Positions 24,459 through 36,410 of a stretch of 64,000 bases of DNA are shown piece after piece. Both the position numbers and the translations under genes were made by a program. Source of the stretch: Gliomastix tumulicola (taxonomy: Eukaryota > Ascomycota > Sordariomycetes > Hypocreales > Bionectriaceae). Every line of letters begins with the position of its first letter. The first letter of the stretch is position 1. The stretch is from positions 3,206,330-3,270,329 of the forward strand of contig BCHX01000002.1 in the NCBI GenBank assembly GCA_001599755.1, given 5' to 3'. Below the pieces are notes generated by a model. It was not told the DNA's origin, ran no database searches, and was given only the letters and a program-made list of their open reading frames with translations.

Positions 24459-25199
24459 ATGGTTCCCCTCCCGCTCTTCAAGCTCGCGTCGCTTTTTGTG
24501 CGGCACGTTTCTAAATATGGAGCGGTAGGTCGATTGGCATCCAGAACTGCTCTTATCTCAGGAAAAGGCCGCTGGAGGGAGCAGCATATCGAACCTTGAG
24601 GCTGACTCACGGTCTTGCAGAACCGCATCAAAGCCCAAGCGCATGACCACGAACGGTTCCGACACTTTGCAGCCCGATATGGCCAAGTCATCCACCAGCT
24701 CAACATGAAGCTCAACGTCGCCCTCCTCCGAGACCCCGAAAAGGAGCGCCGCGCCAAAGAAAAGGCCGAAGCCCCCACGGTACCGACAGAGGAACAGGTC
24801 AGAAAACAGCAACAAGAGGCGGAGAAGAAGCACACATCATCGCAGCCGAAGAAGCCGGTGCTACCGTTCCAGAATGTCTGGAGGCGCAAGTTTCGGCCGC
24901 TGCCGGAGGCCAAGGCCGTGGACCTGTTCGCCGACGTGATCGGAGACGCCTTCATCCTCGGCGTCGCGGGCGGCCTCATCATGTACGAGTACTGGAAGGC
25001 GTCAAAGAAGCCGGATATCAACAAGGAGCGCATCGACGACCTCGACCAGCGCTTCGAGGAGCTGAAGAAGCGGGAAGACGAGCTTGCCGTTGCGGAGGAG
25101 GAGCAGAGGAGGCGTTTCCAGACGCTTGAGGAGGCACTACGGGAGCTCAAGGATCCGAAGACGAAGCAGCCGCTGTTACCGTCATTACAAGGGCCGTGA
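24459..25199 (+). CDS. OPA3: OPA3-like mitochondrial protein
   Basis: Homologue of optic atrophy 3, a mitochondrial membrane-associated protein whose exact biochemical role is unsettled. Exons 24459-24524 and 24621-25199 give 214 residues. Intron 1 starts at GTAGGT and ends TTGCAG. The first exon encodes MVPLPLFKLASLFVRHVSKY, an amphipathic basic leader typical of the family, continuing into NRIKAQAHDHERFRHF and the conserved ARYGQ block. A hydrophobic segment, GDAFILGVAGGLIMYEYW (about residues 134-151), follows, then a charged coiled-coil tail (DDLDQRFEELKKREDEL...). The short 66-nt first exon is essential; without it the frame would appear to lack a start. Confidence 0.92.
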
Positions 25200-25875
25200 G
25201 AGGATTCGTCTTTTCGGCTTTGATAGCTACGGACTACCTCCGCAAGAGCCTCTATGCGATATGGGGAAACGTTGGCGTTCGTGTAATGCGACGATCTCTT
25301 AGGAGCGGATTACACAATGTCGACACGCACTCTGATTTGTTACTAACTATATCATGTTGTATTATATGGGTAGCAAGGCGCTTGGATAGAGACGTATAGG
25401 AGGAGCTCAGTTGTTCGGCTCCCACTGAGCATGAGGATGGATATCGAGGCAAGCTCATGGAGGCGCGATCGAAGTTCTCGCCATCGGGGCATTATAATTG
25501 AAGGCGGCTGGTATAAAGGCTTGCAGAGCTCTCTGGTGCTGGAGGTTTAGTCAGACTGCCTCAAGGTAATACACAAAACGGTGTTGGGCAGGTGCCTCTC
25601 ACACCGGACCTGCCTCCACGAAGGCGACACACAACTCAATTAACATCATCTCATGCCACGGCAAGTGCAAACGGTGCACTTGCCATGAATAATAACAATT
25701 TCTCCGTTCTGTTCTTCCGTGTCTTTTGTGTCTGAGAGTCCACCTCAAATTGTCCCGGGTCGTCTTTGAGTGGTCACGCTGCAAAATAAGCTACCCTATC
25801 GGTCTCTAAGCTGTCGCAAAGCTCGTCAATCTGATTACCTTCACCTAGACTTGACACCGATCCGCCGCACCTGCA
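25200..25875. other. Intergenic between OPA3 and the 223-aa gene
   Basis: Nothing gene-like was identified. It is likely OPA3 3' UTR plus the promoter of the next gene. Confidence 0.55.
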
Positions 25876-26720
25876 ATGTTCTGTTCATCACTGAGAAAAA
25901 GGAGGGATTGGAGACCTGTCCTTTCTGGACTCTCTCAAAGCAAGGCCGGCGGGTTGGCGTGGAGGGGTGAGTGGTGTACTCCAATATCGCATATTACGGA
26001 AAGCCGAGGTCACTGACGGATCGGATGCAGAGTCAAACCTGGACACCCACGATATCGCATTTAACATCGGACAGAACAGTACTTCGGAAGGCACCTTCAG
26101 AGCGATTCTCGTTTCTGGCAGCCAGGAATGGGCGTCACAAAAGAAGAGAGTCGAGAGACTCAAGATGCTCCAAGGCGGCGGCCTCATGGCTGTCATCTTC
26201 CTGATCAACGCAAAAGAGGCAGCGACTGCTTTCGCTCGGGTGCAATGCGAGTAAGTATTTTCTCCGCGGCGCAGCTGGATAATATTAGCAGCTGCACCAA
26301 GCTGGGAGGGAACACCGAGCCACGGTCTTCAGCGTGCTGACAAGGGCGCTTGGCTGCAGATTTGTCGACCTCAACCTGAATGAAGTCCTTCTCGTTCCCA
26401 TCTCTTCGGCCGCAGAGCTGCTGCCGTATTTGAACGGCCTCAGAAAGCAAATGGCCGAGGCTAAAAATAAGCAGCAGGACAGGTCGCTGCAGGACGCCGC
26501 ATTGTCGGTACGAGAGCTGGTCTCCAGCTGTGCAAACGGCGCTCGGCTCTCCTGCCGACAGACCAACATCCTGATGGATATGGCACCCAGCTTTAGGAAT
26601 CTCGCGATCGGCTCGTTCCAACCAGGGAACCGGGAACAGATAAAGGATTCCTTGGGATCTGAGGACGGCCGGCGTGTTATATCCTTCTTCACGGAAGGAC
26701 CCAGACCTACACTTCGATGA
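25876..26720 (+). CDS. Uncharacterised protein, 223 residues, three exons
   Basis: I do not recognise this family. Exons 25876-25966, 26031-26250 and 26360-26720 join in frame across two consensus introns: GTGAGT...CTGAC...ATGCAG, and GTAAGT...CTGAC...CTGCAG. That agreement of frame and splice signals is the main evidence the gene is real. The protein starts MFCSSLRKRRDWRPVLSG. It continues through an alternating hydrophobic/charged region (GTFRAILVSGSQEW, GGLMAVIFLINAK, EVLLVPISSAAELLPYL) that reads like strands and helices of a small alpha/beta fold. A Lys/Gln-rich helix follows. There is no signal peptide or clear membrane segment. The start is the first in-frame ATG of exon 1. It lies on the same strand as OPA3, with 676 bp between them. 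An alternative is a poorly conserved fragment of a larger ancestral protein. Confidence 0.6.
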
Positions 26721-28240
26721 TCACTGGTGTGCCGGACCAACAGCATCCAAAGAGTGGCGGCCCCTCGTTGAGTGCTGTGGAGACGGGCAAGGGCTCCCAG
26801 CCCAGGGTTTTGGCCTGTCAAACACTGTCCGCTTCATCCTCGTCTCCGCACGGGGCCTAACGTCCACGGTTGTTCCACCGTAAAGCGTTTGGACCAGGGA
26901 TACAGGGGGATGGCCTGATGCTACTCGAGTTGCGTCAGGTCTCAAACAGCAGAGGCAAAAGAAACACGAGGGCCGGAAGTTGACGGGCAGGTACACGAGA
27001 GTCTAATTGAGGCCGCATGCGAGCAATCTGGAATCAATCCCACCACCACCGTCCTTGCCGCTGACTCGCAGACCGGATCCCCTCTGCCAAGTTGCCCTCA
27101 TGCAAGACACCCCTGCACCATCCCTGCACCAGTGGGCGGTGTCACACCCACAGCGCTCAGCCGGCCCTCCTGATTCGCCGAATGGTCTTGGAGGTGCATC
27201 TTGTAGGCGCCGGCACCTTTCCCAGAAGCCCAATCGCACACACCACAAACAGGTTCCCGGCGCCTAAATATCGATTTCCGTGATAGACTCACGGTGGGAC
27301 CCGACCAGCTGCACTGATGATAGGTCGAGTACGGGGCAGGACAAGACCGACAAGACAATACCGGCCATCAGAGCGGCCTTGGGATGTGAAGCATCCACAT
27401 TCTGTCTGCATCGACGAAAGATGGAGAGCCAGTTCCCGCCCCCTCTTGCATGTGCATATACAAGATGCCTGCAGCGCCCTCGCAGCGCCCATGTCGTCAA
27501 ATCTTCAAAACCTCCCGACTCCTCGACTCACTCCTCGACCGCGGTGCGCGTAATAGACTTGCTTTTCGTCCGATATCAATAGCGAATTTGCCATTTTGAA
27601 ACCTCCTGATCGCCACCCCCCGCAGCTCTCTCAACTCCCGACTTTTGAAGCCATCGTCGCAAAGGCGCCACTCTCATACAATCCGTGTCTCAACCCCAGG
27701 CAAACCGCCCAGGACACACCCGCACAGACTTATAGGGCGGCCTCACCCTCAGGGTTGAAACCCATCGTCTGGTCTCATCTCGTCTCGAACTCAAGCCATT
27801 ACCGCTCTCAGCCTCCTTTCTCTCAGGCTCAGTGCTTCGGTAGATCGACCTACCGGTTCCAGTCGCCTTGGCCAGGCCCCAACAGCCGACGGCGGCCCAA
27901 GCCCCTACTCGCTTCTTATTCTCGGCCATCGCCCACCTTTCGATCGTCTTCCCGTTCCCATCGAGGACCTCTTCAAGGGCAGAGAATACCTGGGCAATTT
28001 CGATAAAGGGTCTGCCGGCAGGTCCTCCCCGCACTCGTTCACTTCTTCTTCGTCAAGGCTGAGCCTGTCGACCTTTTTTTTTCTTGCCCTTAATTTTTAA
28101 TACCCAGGCCTGGTTGCCTATTTTCGATCACTTCTCTCGGTACACTCTTTACGAATCCACGACTATCTTTTCAATCCTCGGACCACAACCGATCGTTCAG
28201 CTAGTCGACAAGAAAAAGACGAACCTAGAACTCAACCAAG
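26721..28240. other. 1.5-kb leader/intergenic region before the DUF7727-type gene
   Basis: No supported gene. The second half is pyrimidine-rich (CT/TC), as in long fungal 5' UTRs. The frame at 27596-28006 (136 codons, Pro/Ser/Arg-rich) looks like low-complexity UTR rather than protein. Confidence 0.55.
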
Positions 28241-28800
28241 ATGGGCAAGCTTATCAAGAACCACTGGGCTCGGCTCATCATTCTCACAGCGGCAGCTTGT
28301 ATGTTCCCACCAGGTCTCTGGGCGAAGGGTGAAAGGACAATGGGCTAACAAAGCATCCACAGACCAAGTAGGCGCCGCGATCTCGGGCTTCTTCTGGCCC
28401 AAGATCTTCTGGGACTTCCTCACGAGAACGCTCGACGGAGCCGTGAGACCCATCCCGGTGCTGCAGATCATCAACCTCGTCTGCGGCCTGGGCATGTTCG
28501 CCCTCGAGTGGCCGCTCAGCTTCATCGCCGGCTCGGCCATCCACCGGTCCCTCGAGGTCCGCCTTGCCATCCTCCCGCTCACGGCACTGTCCGCCATCCT
28601 CCTGTACCAGGCCACCAACGCTGGGCTGTACTATCTGATCGGCATGGTCGTCTACTTCACGGCGTATAGCGAAGGAGAGGTAAGCATCACTGGCCCAATT
28701 CTGAATCTCGAGACATATTTGCTGACAAGCCCATCAGATCATTTGCGAGCAGCCGTGGACCCTGCCGAAGAGGGGGAGAGGGCCTGGGGCCAAGGCGTGA
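28241..28800 (+). CDS. Small conserved membrane protein (DUF7727-type)
   Basis: Three exons, 28241-28298, 28363-28679 and 28738-28800, give 145 residues. The introns have GTATGT and GTAAGC donors, GCTAAC/GCTGAC branch sites and CAG acceptors. The N-terminus MGKLIKNHWARLIILTAAAY and the block QVGAAISGFFWPKIFWDF are the signature of a small fungal membrane protein family that I know as DUF7727. About four hydrophobic segments can be traced: near residues 11-28, PVLQIINLVCGLGMFALEW, AILPLTALSAILLY and YYLIGMVVYFTAY. The short third exon restores the conserved ending IICEQPWTLPKR, which a plain ORF reading would miss. Function is unknown. The membrane location is inferred from hydropathy. Confidence 0.85.
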
Positions 28801-29604
28801 TATCTGCTGAACAAGCCGTAACATAACTTCCCTTCTCTTGGTCGTCTCCGCCCACAGCATGGGCGAGACCGACACCTTTGTAGCCATCTTATTTTAGTAG
28901 CTCCTTGGGCCATGGATTTATGTCTAGCATGTTCTTCTTAAGATATCAGCCATGAATTTTGGGCGCTTACTCTTCTTTTCTTTTCCCCCTGAATTGTGAT
29001 GCTCCGTAACGGATTCCAGGAACAGCGATCCGTAATAATAACTTTTGGTGCTTAAAAAGGAAAGCTCCCCAGAACGGAAGCTCTCCACCGTATTATTGGC
29101 AATTTGCTACTCCATCCGCAAAAGCTCGATCATTACGATGCCGTTTCCACATTGCCGATGCATTGACGTCACGTCACCCCATTTACCAGTCAGACAATTC
29201 ACGGCCAGCAAACAAGTTTTTATGCAGTAGAAGACGCTTTATTGTGAGGCATTCAATCGAGCCATTTCGACTCTTTGCTATGTGGTGTGATCTCTGTTTC
29301 CGCCAGATTTCGCGTAGGGGAATTGGCCACGACAAAAGCCGTCACGCTTTCGTGTCTCCATGCACGAATGGCGTGGTCCTCTGCCTCTGATGCGGAGGAT
29401 CCTCAAGCCGCTGCGTACACCGCCCGGTTCACCCCGTCAAATGCCCTGTTTACCCATCCCGAAAGAACAAAAAATCAAAGTTGAACACCGAAACCAGGAC
29501 GCAAAGACGGAAGAACGCCCTGGCTGCTGTAACGTACAAACGCCGAGGCGGGGGTAGTACCGGCGGGGGGGTTTGAGGGCGCGAGCGCCTTGCTCCCCTT
29601 ACCC
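28801..29604. other. Intergenic, convergent 3' regions
   Basis: Between the DUF7727-type gene and SRP14. Nothing coding was recognised. Confidence 0.6.
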
Positions 29605-30139
29605 TTACTTGGTTCGCATGGAGCTCATGGAGTCGTTGGTCGCGCCCTGGCGCTCGGGCATCTGCAATTGACAATGTCAGTATTGGTTTCATAGATTCAA
29701 TCGGCAGTAGGAAGGGGGAAGGGTAGGTAGTCTTACGTCGATGGTCTGGAGGTTGCCCGACTTGAGGATCGTCTTGAGCGCGAGGTCCTCGACGTCAGCG
29801 TCCTTCATGCTCGCGTCGTCCGGCGCGAACTCGGACGCCAGGCTGGCCTTGGACGCCGTGTCATACGAGCCCTGAGCTCCCTGCCTGCAATTGACGACAA
29901 AAGTCATTAGCAAATTGAAAAACGATCACAATGAGTGTGTTGTCAGTAGGAGGGAGAAGGTAGGTGGTAGCGTACTTGTGCGTGACAAAGACCTTGATGG
30001 GGGAGATGAAGTGAGCAAACGGGATGCTCGAGTCGCTCTGCCACTTCTTGAACTCTTCGACGTCGTCGAGGAAGACGAGGAAGTCGTCCGTCTTGCCCTT
30101 GTAGTGGACCTTGCTCTTCTGGGCGCCGCCGCGAGCCAT
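29605..30139 (-). CDS. SRP14: Signal recognition particle subunit SRP14
   Basis: Alu-domain subunit of the cytosolic signal recognition particle, needed with its RNA for elongation arrest during ER targeting. Exons 30139-29976, 29884-29737 and 29661-29605 give 122 residues. The protein opens MARGGAQKSKVHYKGKTDDF and has the SRP14 core up to SPIKVFVTHK. The join to QGAQGSYDTASKASL continues a fungal insertion, and the C-terminus ends MPERQGATNDSMSSMRTK. Length is normal for a fungal SRP14. The third exon encodes only 18 residues and is supported by a GTAAGA donor, a TTGCAG acceptor and phase 0. Confidence 0.9.
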
Positions 30140-30948
30140 GATGTCGAAAGGTGAGGTGGTCGCGTGAGGGAGGTTGTAAGTGGGATGTGTAATTGGTGAA
30201 GAGTCAGATAGATAGATCCTCTGGCTCTTGTAGAATTCGGTGTGTGGTCGTGTGATCTGGAAGTATGGAGAGAAGAGGGAAGATGTAAAGAAGAAGAGAA
30301 ATGGAGGGGGAATTTATTGTTGTTGAGGAAGCTCCAGCAGCAGCAGCGAGCACTGACACAAACACAATGGAGGGGCTGCTGTGATCAGTGATGATGAGGG
30401 GTGGAGACTCTTGGGGAGCTTGCGGCGGGCAAGCTCCAGGCGAGCTACGTCATAGTAGCTCCAGGTATCTTTGTGCCTTGCGTACCCGTGTGGGTACCCG
30501 GAGCTACTTCGAGCCTTCTAGATGCCTCCGCTGGAAACATGTCAGTGTCCGTACTGACGTAAGTGAAGTTGCTCAGGTTGCATGTTCCTGGTGCTGTCAT
30601 ATCGATGTACCTGTGCCCAAGGAGGCGCAGGCTGAGGCGGCTCCGGTCTGGGCGTCTCGTGGCCTCCTGCTAATCACGGTAAAGAGCGGCCATGGTGAGC
30701 TGCGGTCACGCAAGGTGGTCGTATCTAGCATATTGTAGCTTGGGATTTACGACGACTCTGACAAGGTCTCTAGCTCGATATAATACCTGTTAATATGAAC
30801 ATAATGCCGTGTCTTTGCTCGTGCTACCCAATGACTTCCCTCTGCCTTGGCAAGCCGTTCAAGCAGTCAGCCAAGACCTCGAATGCATCCTGGCCTGCTG
30901 CCCAGCAATTCCATGCTCCAGCTGCTGTTGTTTTGCTTGCAACTGGAA
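30140..30948. other. SRP14 upstream region with inverted repeats
   Basis: No gene is supported. It contains a short hairpin (30415-30437) and several GTAGCTCC/GGAGCTAC and GGGTACC-type motifs between about 30410 and 30520. It serves as the SRP14 promoter and the 3' flank of the RhoGEF gene. Confidence 0.55.
30415..30437. repeat. Short inverted repeat, 9-bp arms
   Basis: GGAGCTTGC (30415-30423) and GCAAGCTCC (30429-30437) are perfect complements around a 5-nt loop, about 280 bp upstream of the SRP14 start codon. Confidence 0.7.
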
Positions 30949-33900
30949 TTATCGAAAGAGACTCCGAAATCCGTGCACTTTGGCCTCAGTGCGAGCTATC
31001 CCGACCTTTGTCCAGCGGCCATTGTTCCGAGCCTTCTCTGTGGCCGAGTCCGTGTAGACGTTCTCTTTGGAGGTGTTGATGATGACGGGGGCTAAGGGTT
31101 TTTCGCATGAAGTGCTGCGCACATCGTTCACCGAGCACATCTCTAGAACCGACGCGCCCGTAGCCGCCGAGTCTTCTGACGCGCGAGGAATGCCCTTGAT
31201 TGTCGTAAACTGCGGACCCTTCATTACTGACTTCGGCCTGTCAGTAATTGCGAATTTGGCTATGTCTGCGCGCGACACCCGTCGTGTGGCCTTCGGCCTT
31301 GGTTTCGTCAGCTTTCTGACGGACTCCTCGTCATCGGCGTACTCTCTGGTTGAGATACACCCTTCGAATTCCAGGCTGCTCTTGGGCTTGCAACTTTCAC
31401 TCCGCTCCCAGGTGTCCCCTCTGGTGAGTTGCAGGCTGCTTCCGGAACGTTTGCTAAAGGAGCCAGTCAGGCTTGTAACGCTGAGTTTCCTCATGACAGA
31501 CGAAGCTCGAACCAAGTGTTCGCTTCGAGTTCTGCCGGCCATACCGGGGAACGGCAAGACCTCTCTGCTCCAGATATCAGACATAAGCCCTTCTAGCCGC
31601 GCCCGATCGGCGCGAGATGGCGTGAGAACTGGCAATCGGTTGTTTGTCGTGAGAAGAGACTGAGACCGATTGATAGCCAGGCCCGAAGTTGACGTCCCAG
31701 CCCCGTCTCTGGCGACACTTGTGTTCTTTAGTACCACCTGGCACAGTGGCGTTTTGGAGCCGACGGTCGTTGCACGGTGAATAGATAGCCGTCTTGCTAC
31801 GGTTCCTACGGAGAGCTGTGAGAACCGCGACTGCGTTGTTGGGCCCGTGTAAAGACATACCTGGTTTACCAAACACATTGCCTAGGCTTTTAATGTCAAG
31901 TTCAAGGGAGGTGAAAGCCGATGACTCTCGCCAATCGTCGACTCCCTTGGTCGGAGGGACCAACCGGTTCCGCCATTCGGTCTCTTCTTTAGGCGAACAA
32001 GCTGTCATCATGATCTCGTATAGTTGGCAATCCCGCTCAAACGAGAGCTTCCAGGAAAATGGTGCCGTATGACATTGGAGGCCTGATGGTGTCAGGTCAA
32101 GTGTATCTGGGAAGTGGGAACAAATACTTTGATGCTTACCTCGACCATTGTCGATCTCCTCAATCTTGGTTCCCCCGAGGTGAATGGAGGCTAGTACTGT
32201 GTAGATTGGGTCGATCTTTCCGGTTGTAGCAAGGCATAGCACTTCGTCATATAGGAGGCAGATCATGTATCGACCGTCAACGGTGTCCGTTGTCTGCCAA
32301 CATATATGAAGAACACCGCACAATCTGACTCGTCCAAGAGAACGAATTTGGGTTTTCGTTCCAGTGTCGAGTACCTGCGAGACAATTAGTTCAGGTATTA
32401 CCCGTGGGAATTTACAGGGGACGTACCTGGTTGGGAATGACCAAACGGTCTCGTAGCACCCACGTCTTTTCTAGTCTTGCCCTGGTCTCGAGGTCATTGG
32501 TAGCATTGTTCATCTCGGAAGTCGTTTCTCGGAGCCTTGTCAAGGCACTGTCGATAGCCATATGCGAACTTGGACAATCGCAGACCGGCGTGAACTTCAG
32601 GAGTTCCGCAAACAGCAAGGGATATTTGCAGACTCTCTGGATGGGCTTTATGAGATGGTCAGCTGGATGGACACCGATAGGGTAAAGGGCATTGTGTAGG
32701 TGTAGACAAACCTTGACAAGTAGGTCACTAATAGTAAGTGCCTTCTTAGATGCGTCGTCGTTGCCCTTGACAGACCCAAGCGTCGACGCCAGAGTCTCAA
32801 ATCCCCGTTGGTACGACTCCCATTCTGGCAACGTTCTGTTGGCCGATTCGAAGTCTCTCATCAGGATCTCGTATTTGGATCCATATTCCTCGTATATGAA
32901 GAATTTATTCATCTGCAATATATTAGCTCGGTGGATGATAGACCGGGGAAAAAGAGCTAAGGCAATACCCGTTCCGCAAAGATCTTTGATACGTCTGCGA
33001 CTACTTGAGGTTCTGCCGTCATGCTAGGAAGATTTTGAAGAAGTGGCAAATCATCCATCTGCTCTCGCACAGCATCCATACTTCTCCATCGACGATGGCT
33101 CTGAGACGCACCCTGCGTGCGCTTGCCTAGCGAGGCCACGGACGTCTGAATGTGAGCGCTTGCCTCAGGGCTGGAGTACTGAGAGTGAGGCACGACCTTG
33201 TGCAGTTCCACTAAGATTTCCTCGTGAAGCTCAACGATGTCTGCGAGATTGCGCTTGATTGATGTCTTCAGTCTGGCGGAAACAAGTGGCAAGGATGCGA
33301 GGAGAGTGACATAGACCTGGACGACTGTATTAGTATTATGATACACCGAAGCTATGGCGGCCGTGTTACTAACATGGATGAGGAACCGAACGTCTCCAAT
33401 GTACGCTTCTTCCGTAGTAATGAGTTCTTCGAGGATTTGTCGCCGTTGTATAGAGCGTTCTGTAGTCGCAGCATCAACGACTGCTGATTGATCAACAACC
33501 ACGCTATCCTCGGAAACTCGTGGCACAGAGAAAGACGCTCTGCTGCTGCGATCAGTGCGAGACAGGTGACGAGATTTCGCTATGAGCTTTCTGGGCCGGG
33601 TCACAGCACTAACACTGGCGAGACTGACACTAGCACTCCGAACAGCTGAGACGAATCGCAATGAGGATCCAGAAGCAGACAGCGGAGGGGGATGGAGAAA
33701 TGTGCTGGCGGGGACCTGCTTGACGGGCTCTGGGAAAACAGGCGGAGCAGGAGGAGCCTTTTTCTTTGGCTCTGGATACTTGTGACTTGTTCGTCGATGA
33801 AGGGATCGAATCCACCTGTGGAATGGCTTCTTCTGCACGGGGTCGGGTTTGATTTCGGGCGCTGGGAGAGGAGTTGCTGGCGGCGTGTCAACGGTATACC

Positions 33901-34174
33901 AATCGAAATCATCGCCCGAGATCCGGCTAAGGGATAGCGATACGTCTAGCCTCGGCACCGAGAGGGAAGCAAAGCCCTCCGGAAATTCGAGCTTGGGTGC
34001 CTGAGTACCGACCTTCCCCGCTGCCAGACCAGCCGGGGTCGGTGAGCACCGGCTGGCCCGATTCTGCCTTGACACCTGGGCTGGGTCAAAGTCAATTGGA
34101 GCAGACCAGCTGGATCTTTGGGGGCTTTGTAGCACGTCGTTGAAGGAACAAGGCGCCGGGTCAACGAGGGCCAT
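30949..34174 (-). CDS. Rho guanine nucleotide exchange factor (DH-PH)
   Basis: An activator of a Rho-family GTPase, presumably acting at the cell cortex. Exons are 34174-33374, 33316-32969, 32912-32712, 32645-32427, 32374-32140, 32082-31861 and 31805-30949 (960 residues). The N-terminal ~240 residues are disordered and Pro/Ser-rich. The DH domain starts at about residue 242 (QRRQILEELITTEEAYIGDV) and includes the signature KPIQRVCKYPLLFAELLK. A PH region follows (GVLHICW...RYMICLLYDEVLCLA), with the C-terminal marker CHTAPFSWKLSFERD. The last exon must begin after the TAG at 31806, joining FGKPG to TVARRLSIHRATTVG. Other acceptors leave the frame. The 66-nt intron within the DH domain is itself in frame and stop-free, so a 982-residue reading is possible. 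MALVDPAP at 34174 is preferred over an upstream in-frame ATG at 34306. Confidence 0.88.
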
Positions 34175-36410
34175 GCTGGCGAAGTACCGAGAAGGTAGGA
34201 ATGGAGTAAGGCGGCCAAACTCCAAAAGAAGTGAAGAAGATGTAATGTTTTGGCTCCCATAGACCCCAAAAAGAGCAAAAAAGAGGCGATCCAAGCGCAA
34301 ATTCAAGACATGGTGATGATGAGAGTTGGTGTGAGGTCTTGACTCTTGGCCAAGGAGGACGCGAGTGGTGAGAAAGCGTAGATGTCAATGTGAATCTGAC
34401 ATTGGGGGTCAGTAAACAAAATGCAGCTGGTGGGTGAGTCAGGTGCTCTGATTGCAGGTGGAAGGAAGAAAGGAGCCAGTGTGTTGCTGAAAGAAGAAGG
34501 GACATACGGTGAAGGGGTTTGGGCGGAGGCACACGGGAGCCAATGGTGACTTCCAGGGCTGAAGAACTCGGATAATCGAATAGCGGCTCTGCAAGCTGAC
34601 TCCAGGCCGGCATGAGTACCTTATGAGCCGTAGAGGAGGAAGGGTCAAGATGGGGGAAAGAGGAAAAAAGGGAGGAAGGGGAGGAGGGAGCGGAAGGAAG
34701 GAACGAGGCAGCAATGCTTGGGCGTCGTGATGAGAAAGAAGGAAGGAGCGGTCAGGTTTTCTTTCCCAATCGTAATCAAGGTGCATGCACGACACCTTGA
34801 GAGTGCAAACGACTAAGGTTGATCGAATCGCCACCCCCCTCGCTGTCAATTTCAAGCTCTCGGCGCCAATGCCGTCATCTCTTCACCACGCATGGATTCC
34901 ATCACAGCCAGTCCGAGCACACGAACCCGAGCCGTGGCACAATAAGCGCGAGGCGCGTCACACGAGACCCCAGACGGCCAGACAAAACACGACGGAGAAC
35001 AACAGATCCCGTATTGGAAGACACCACCTGCACCGAGTCCGGACGAGGCCAGAAGGCGAAAACACGAAGGGCGCTAGAAAAAATCAATTAAGCACCACGT
35101 TCCCTGGATGACTACCTACAAATATCCCGCAGAGAATTGCGCGATGATGGGAAAGGACCCTTGAACCCTAAGACAAGAAACAGCTAGGCTGCGGACGAGG
35201 CGACGGGAGAGTTGAGCGTCTGACCGGTCTCGAACGGGACCAGGGCTCGTTCTGGTTATCTTGATCATGTAACACAGGAGGGAAACGCCCACGGACATCA
35301 AGCTCGAAAGCTTCAAAACTTGTCCCCGTCGAGAGGAGTAGCTTTGGCGGCTTGCCATCATATCGGTGTCGGGCCTCAACCTGGGCTTCATCGAGGTCTT
35401 GGGGGTGGTCTCGGGGACGCAAGCCTTGGTGATGGCCACATGATGGTGACAATGAGGAAGTGATTGCCAGCAGGAAGACCCGAGAATCTCGTTTGATGTC
35501 TCAGTGCGGAAGCACGGCTGCTGTTATCCCGACCCCCGATATTGCTGAGCCGTTTGAGTTCGATGACGAGCAGGCCTTATCTTGTTGGGTCACACATGTT
35601 CAGCCCCGGGACAAAGCAAGCCAGGACTAGAGGGCGAGTCGCAAGAGATGTCCTCGGACGTCATAGGTCATGAGTAGACAGTCTCTGAGTGGCTTCTGCG
35701 GCGCCTCCGGACCGGATGCACGACTAGCCAACGGCCGTCTTGTCGATTCGTGTGTCGAGTCGACGTTCAAATAAGAAGCACACAGTTGCAACTGCTTGAC
35801 TAATGGAGGGTACACGTGGTGCTCCTTCAAGCTGCACCATCGCCATGTACTGTGGAGATGGGCGAAAGAGATAGCGGTCACGCAGCCCTCTGATTGGCGG
35901 GATCAGCGACAGAGCCCCCAGACCAACGCTAGGCCAAATACAGGCAAGGCTCAGGGCCTGAGACTCCCCATTGACTCGCCTCGCCTCTGCAAGTCTGGAC
36001 TTTAGAGCCTGTCGTGGGGCAAGGCGGCGGCTTAGGGGACCTGGAAAAAAGTTCCCTGACAAATTGAACACGTTGCCCAAGCTCTCGGCTCCAGATTCCT
36101 TTGCCTCCCAGGGCGTATCGTCGAGGTCCAAGGCCCCGCCTGTAACCGTCGTCCATTCATTTTTCTCCTTGTTGTAGGATCCGGTCTCGGTTCTCGTAAT
36201 AGGAATACTCCGTTGACCGTTGTCCTTTACCAAACCATTTCCTTTCCACCATGACCTGCCTCTAGACATTAGACACAGTGACGACCAACTACAACACCGA
36301 CCAGACAGCGCAGGTACATCGTCTGCTCTATTTCGCTCCAGGCGAAAGCCGACAGTCCGCTCCCCTCTTCGGCTCCTCGTCTCGCTCGCTTCCCTCCCCG
36401 CGCCGCCACG
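34175..36410. other. 2.2-kb spacer between the RhoGEF and SERCA genes (divergent promoters)
   Basis: No convincing gene. The 264-codon minus frame at 35724-36518 overlaps the start of the ATPase gene antisense and has no recognisable features. The 34450-34760 portion is strongly purine-rich on the plus strand, so pyrimidine-rich in the RhoGEF leader. Confidence 0.55.

Noticed and set aside
27596..28006. 136-codon plus frame upstream of the DUF7727-type gene
   Set aside because: Pyrimidine-rich leader read as Pro/Ser/Arg; no conserved features. Could be an upstream ORF but not supportable.
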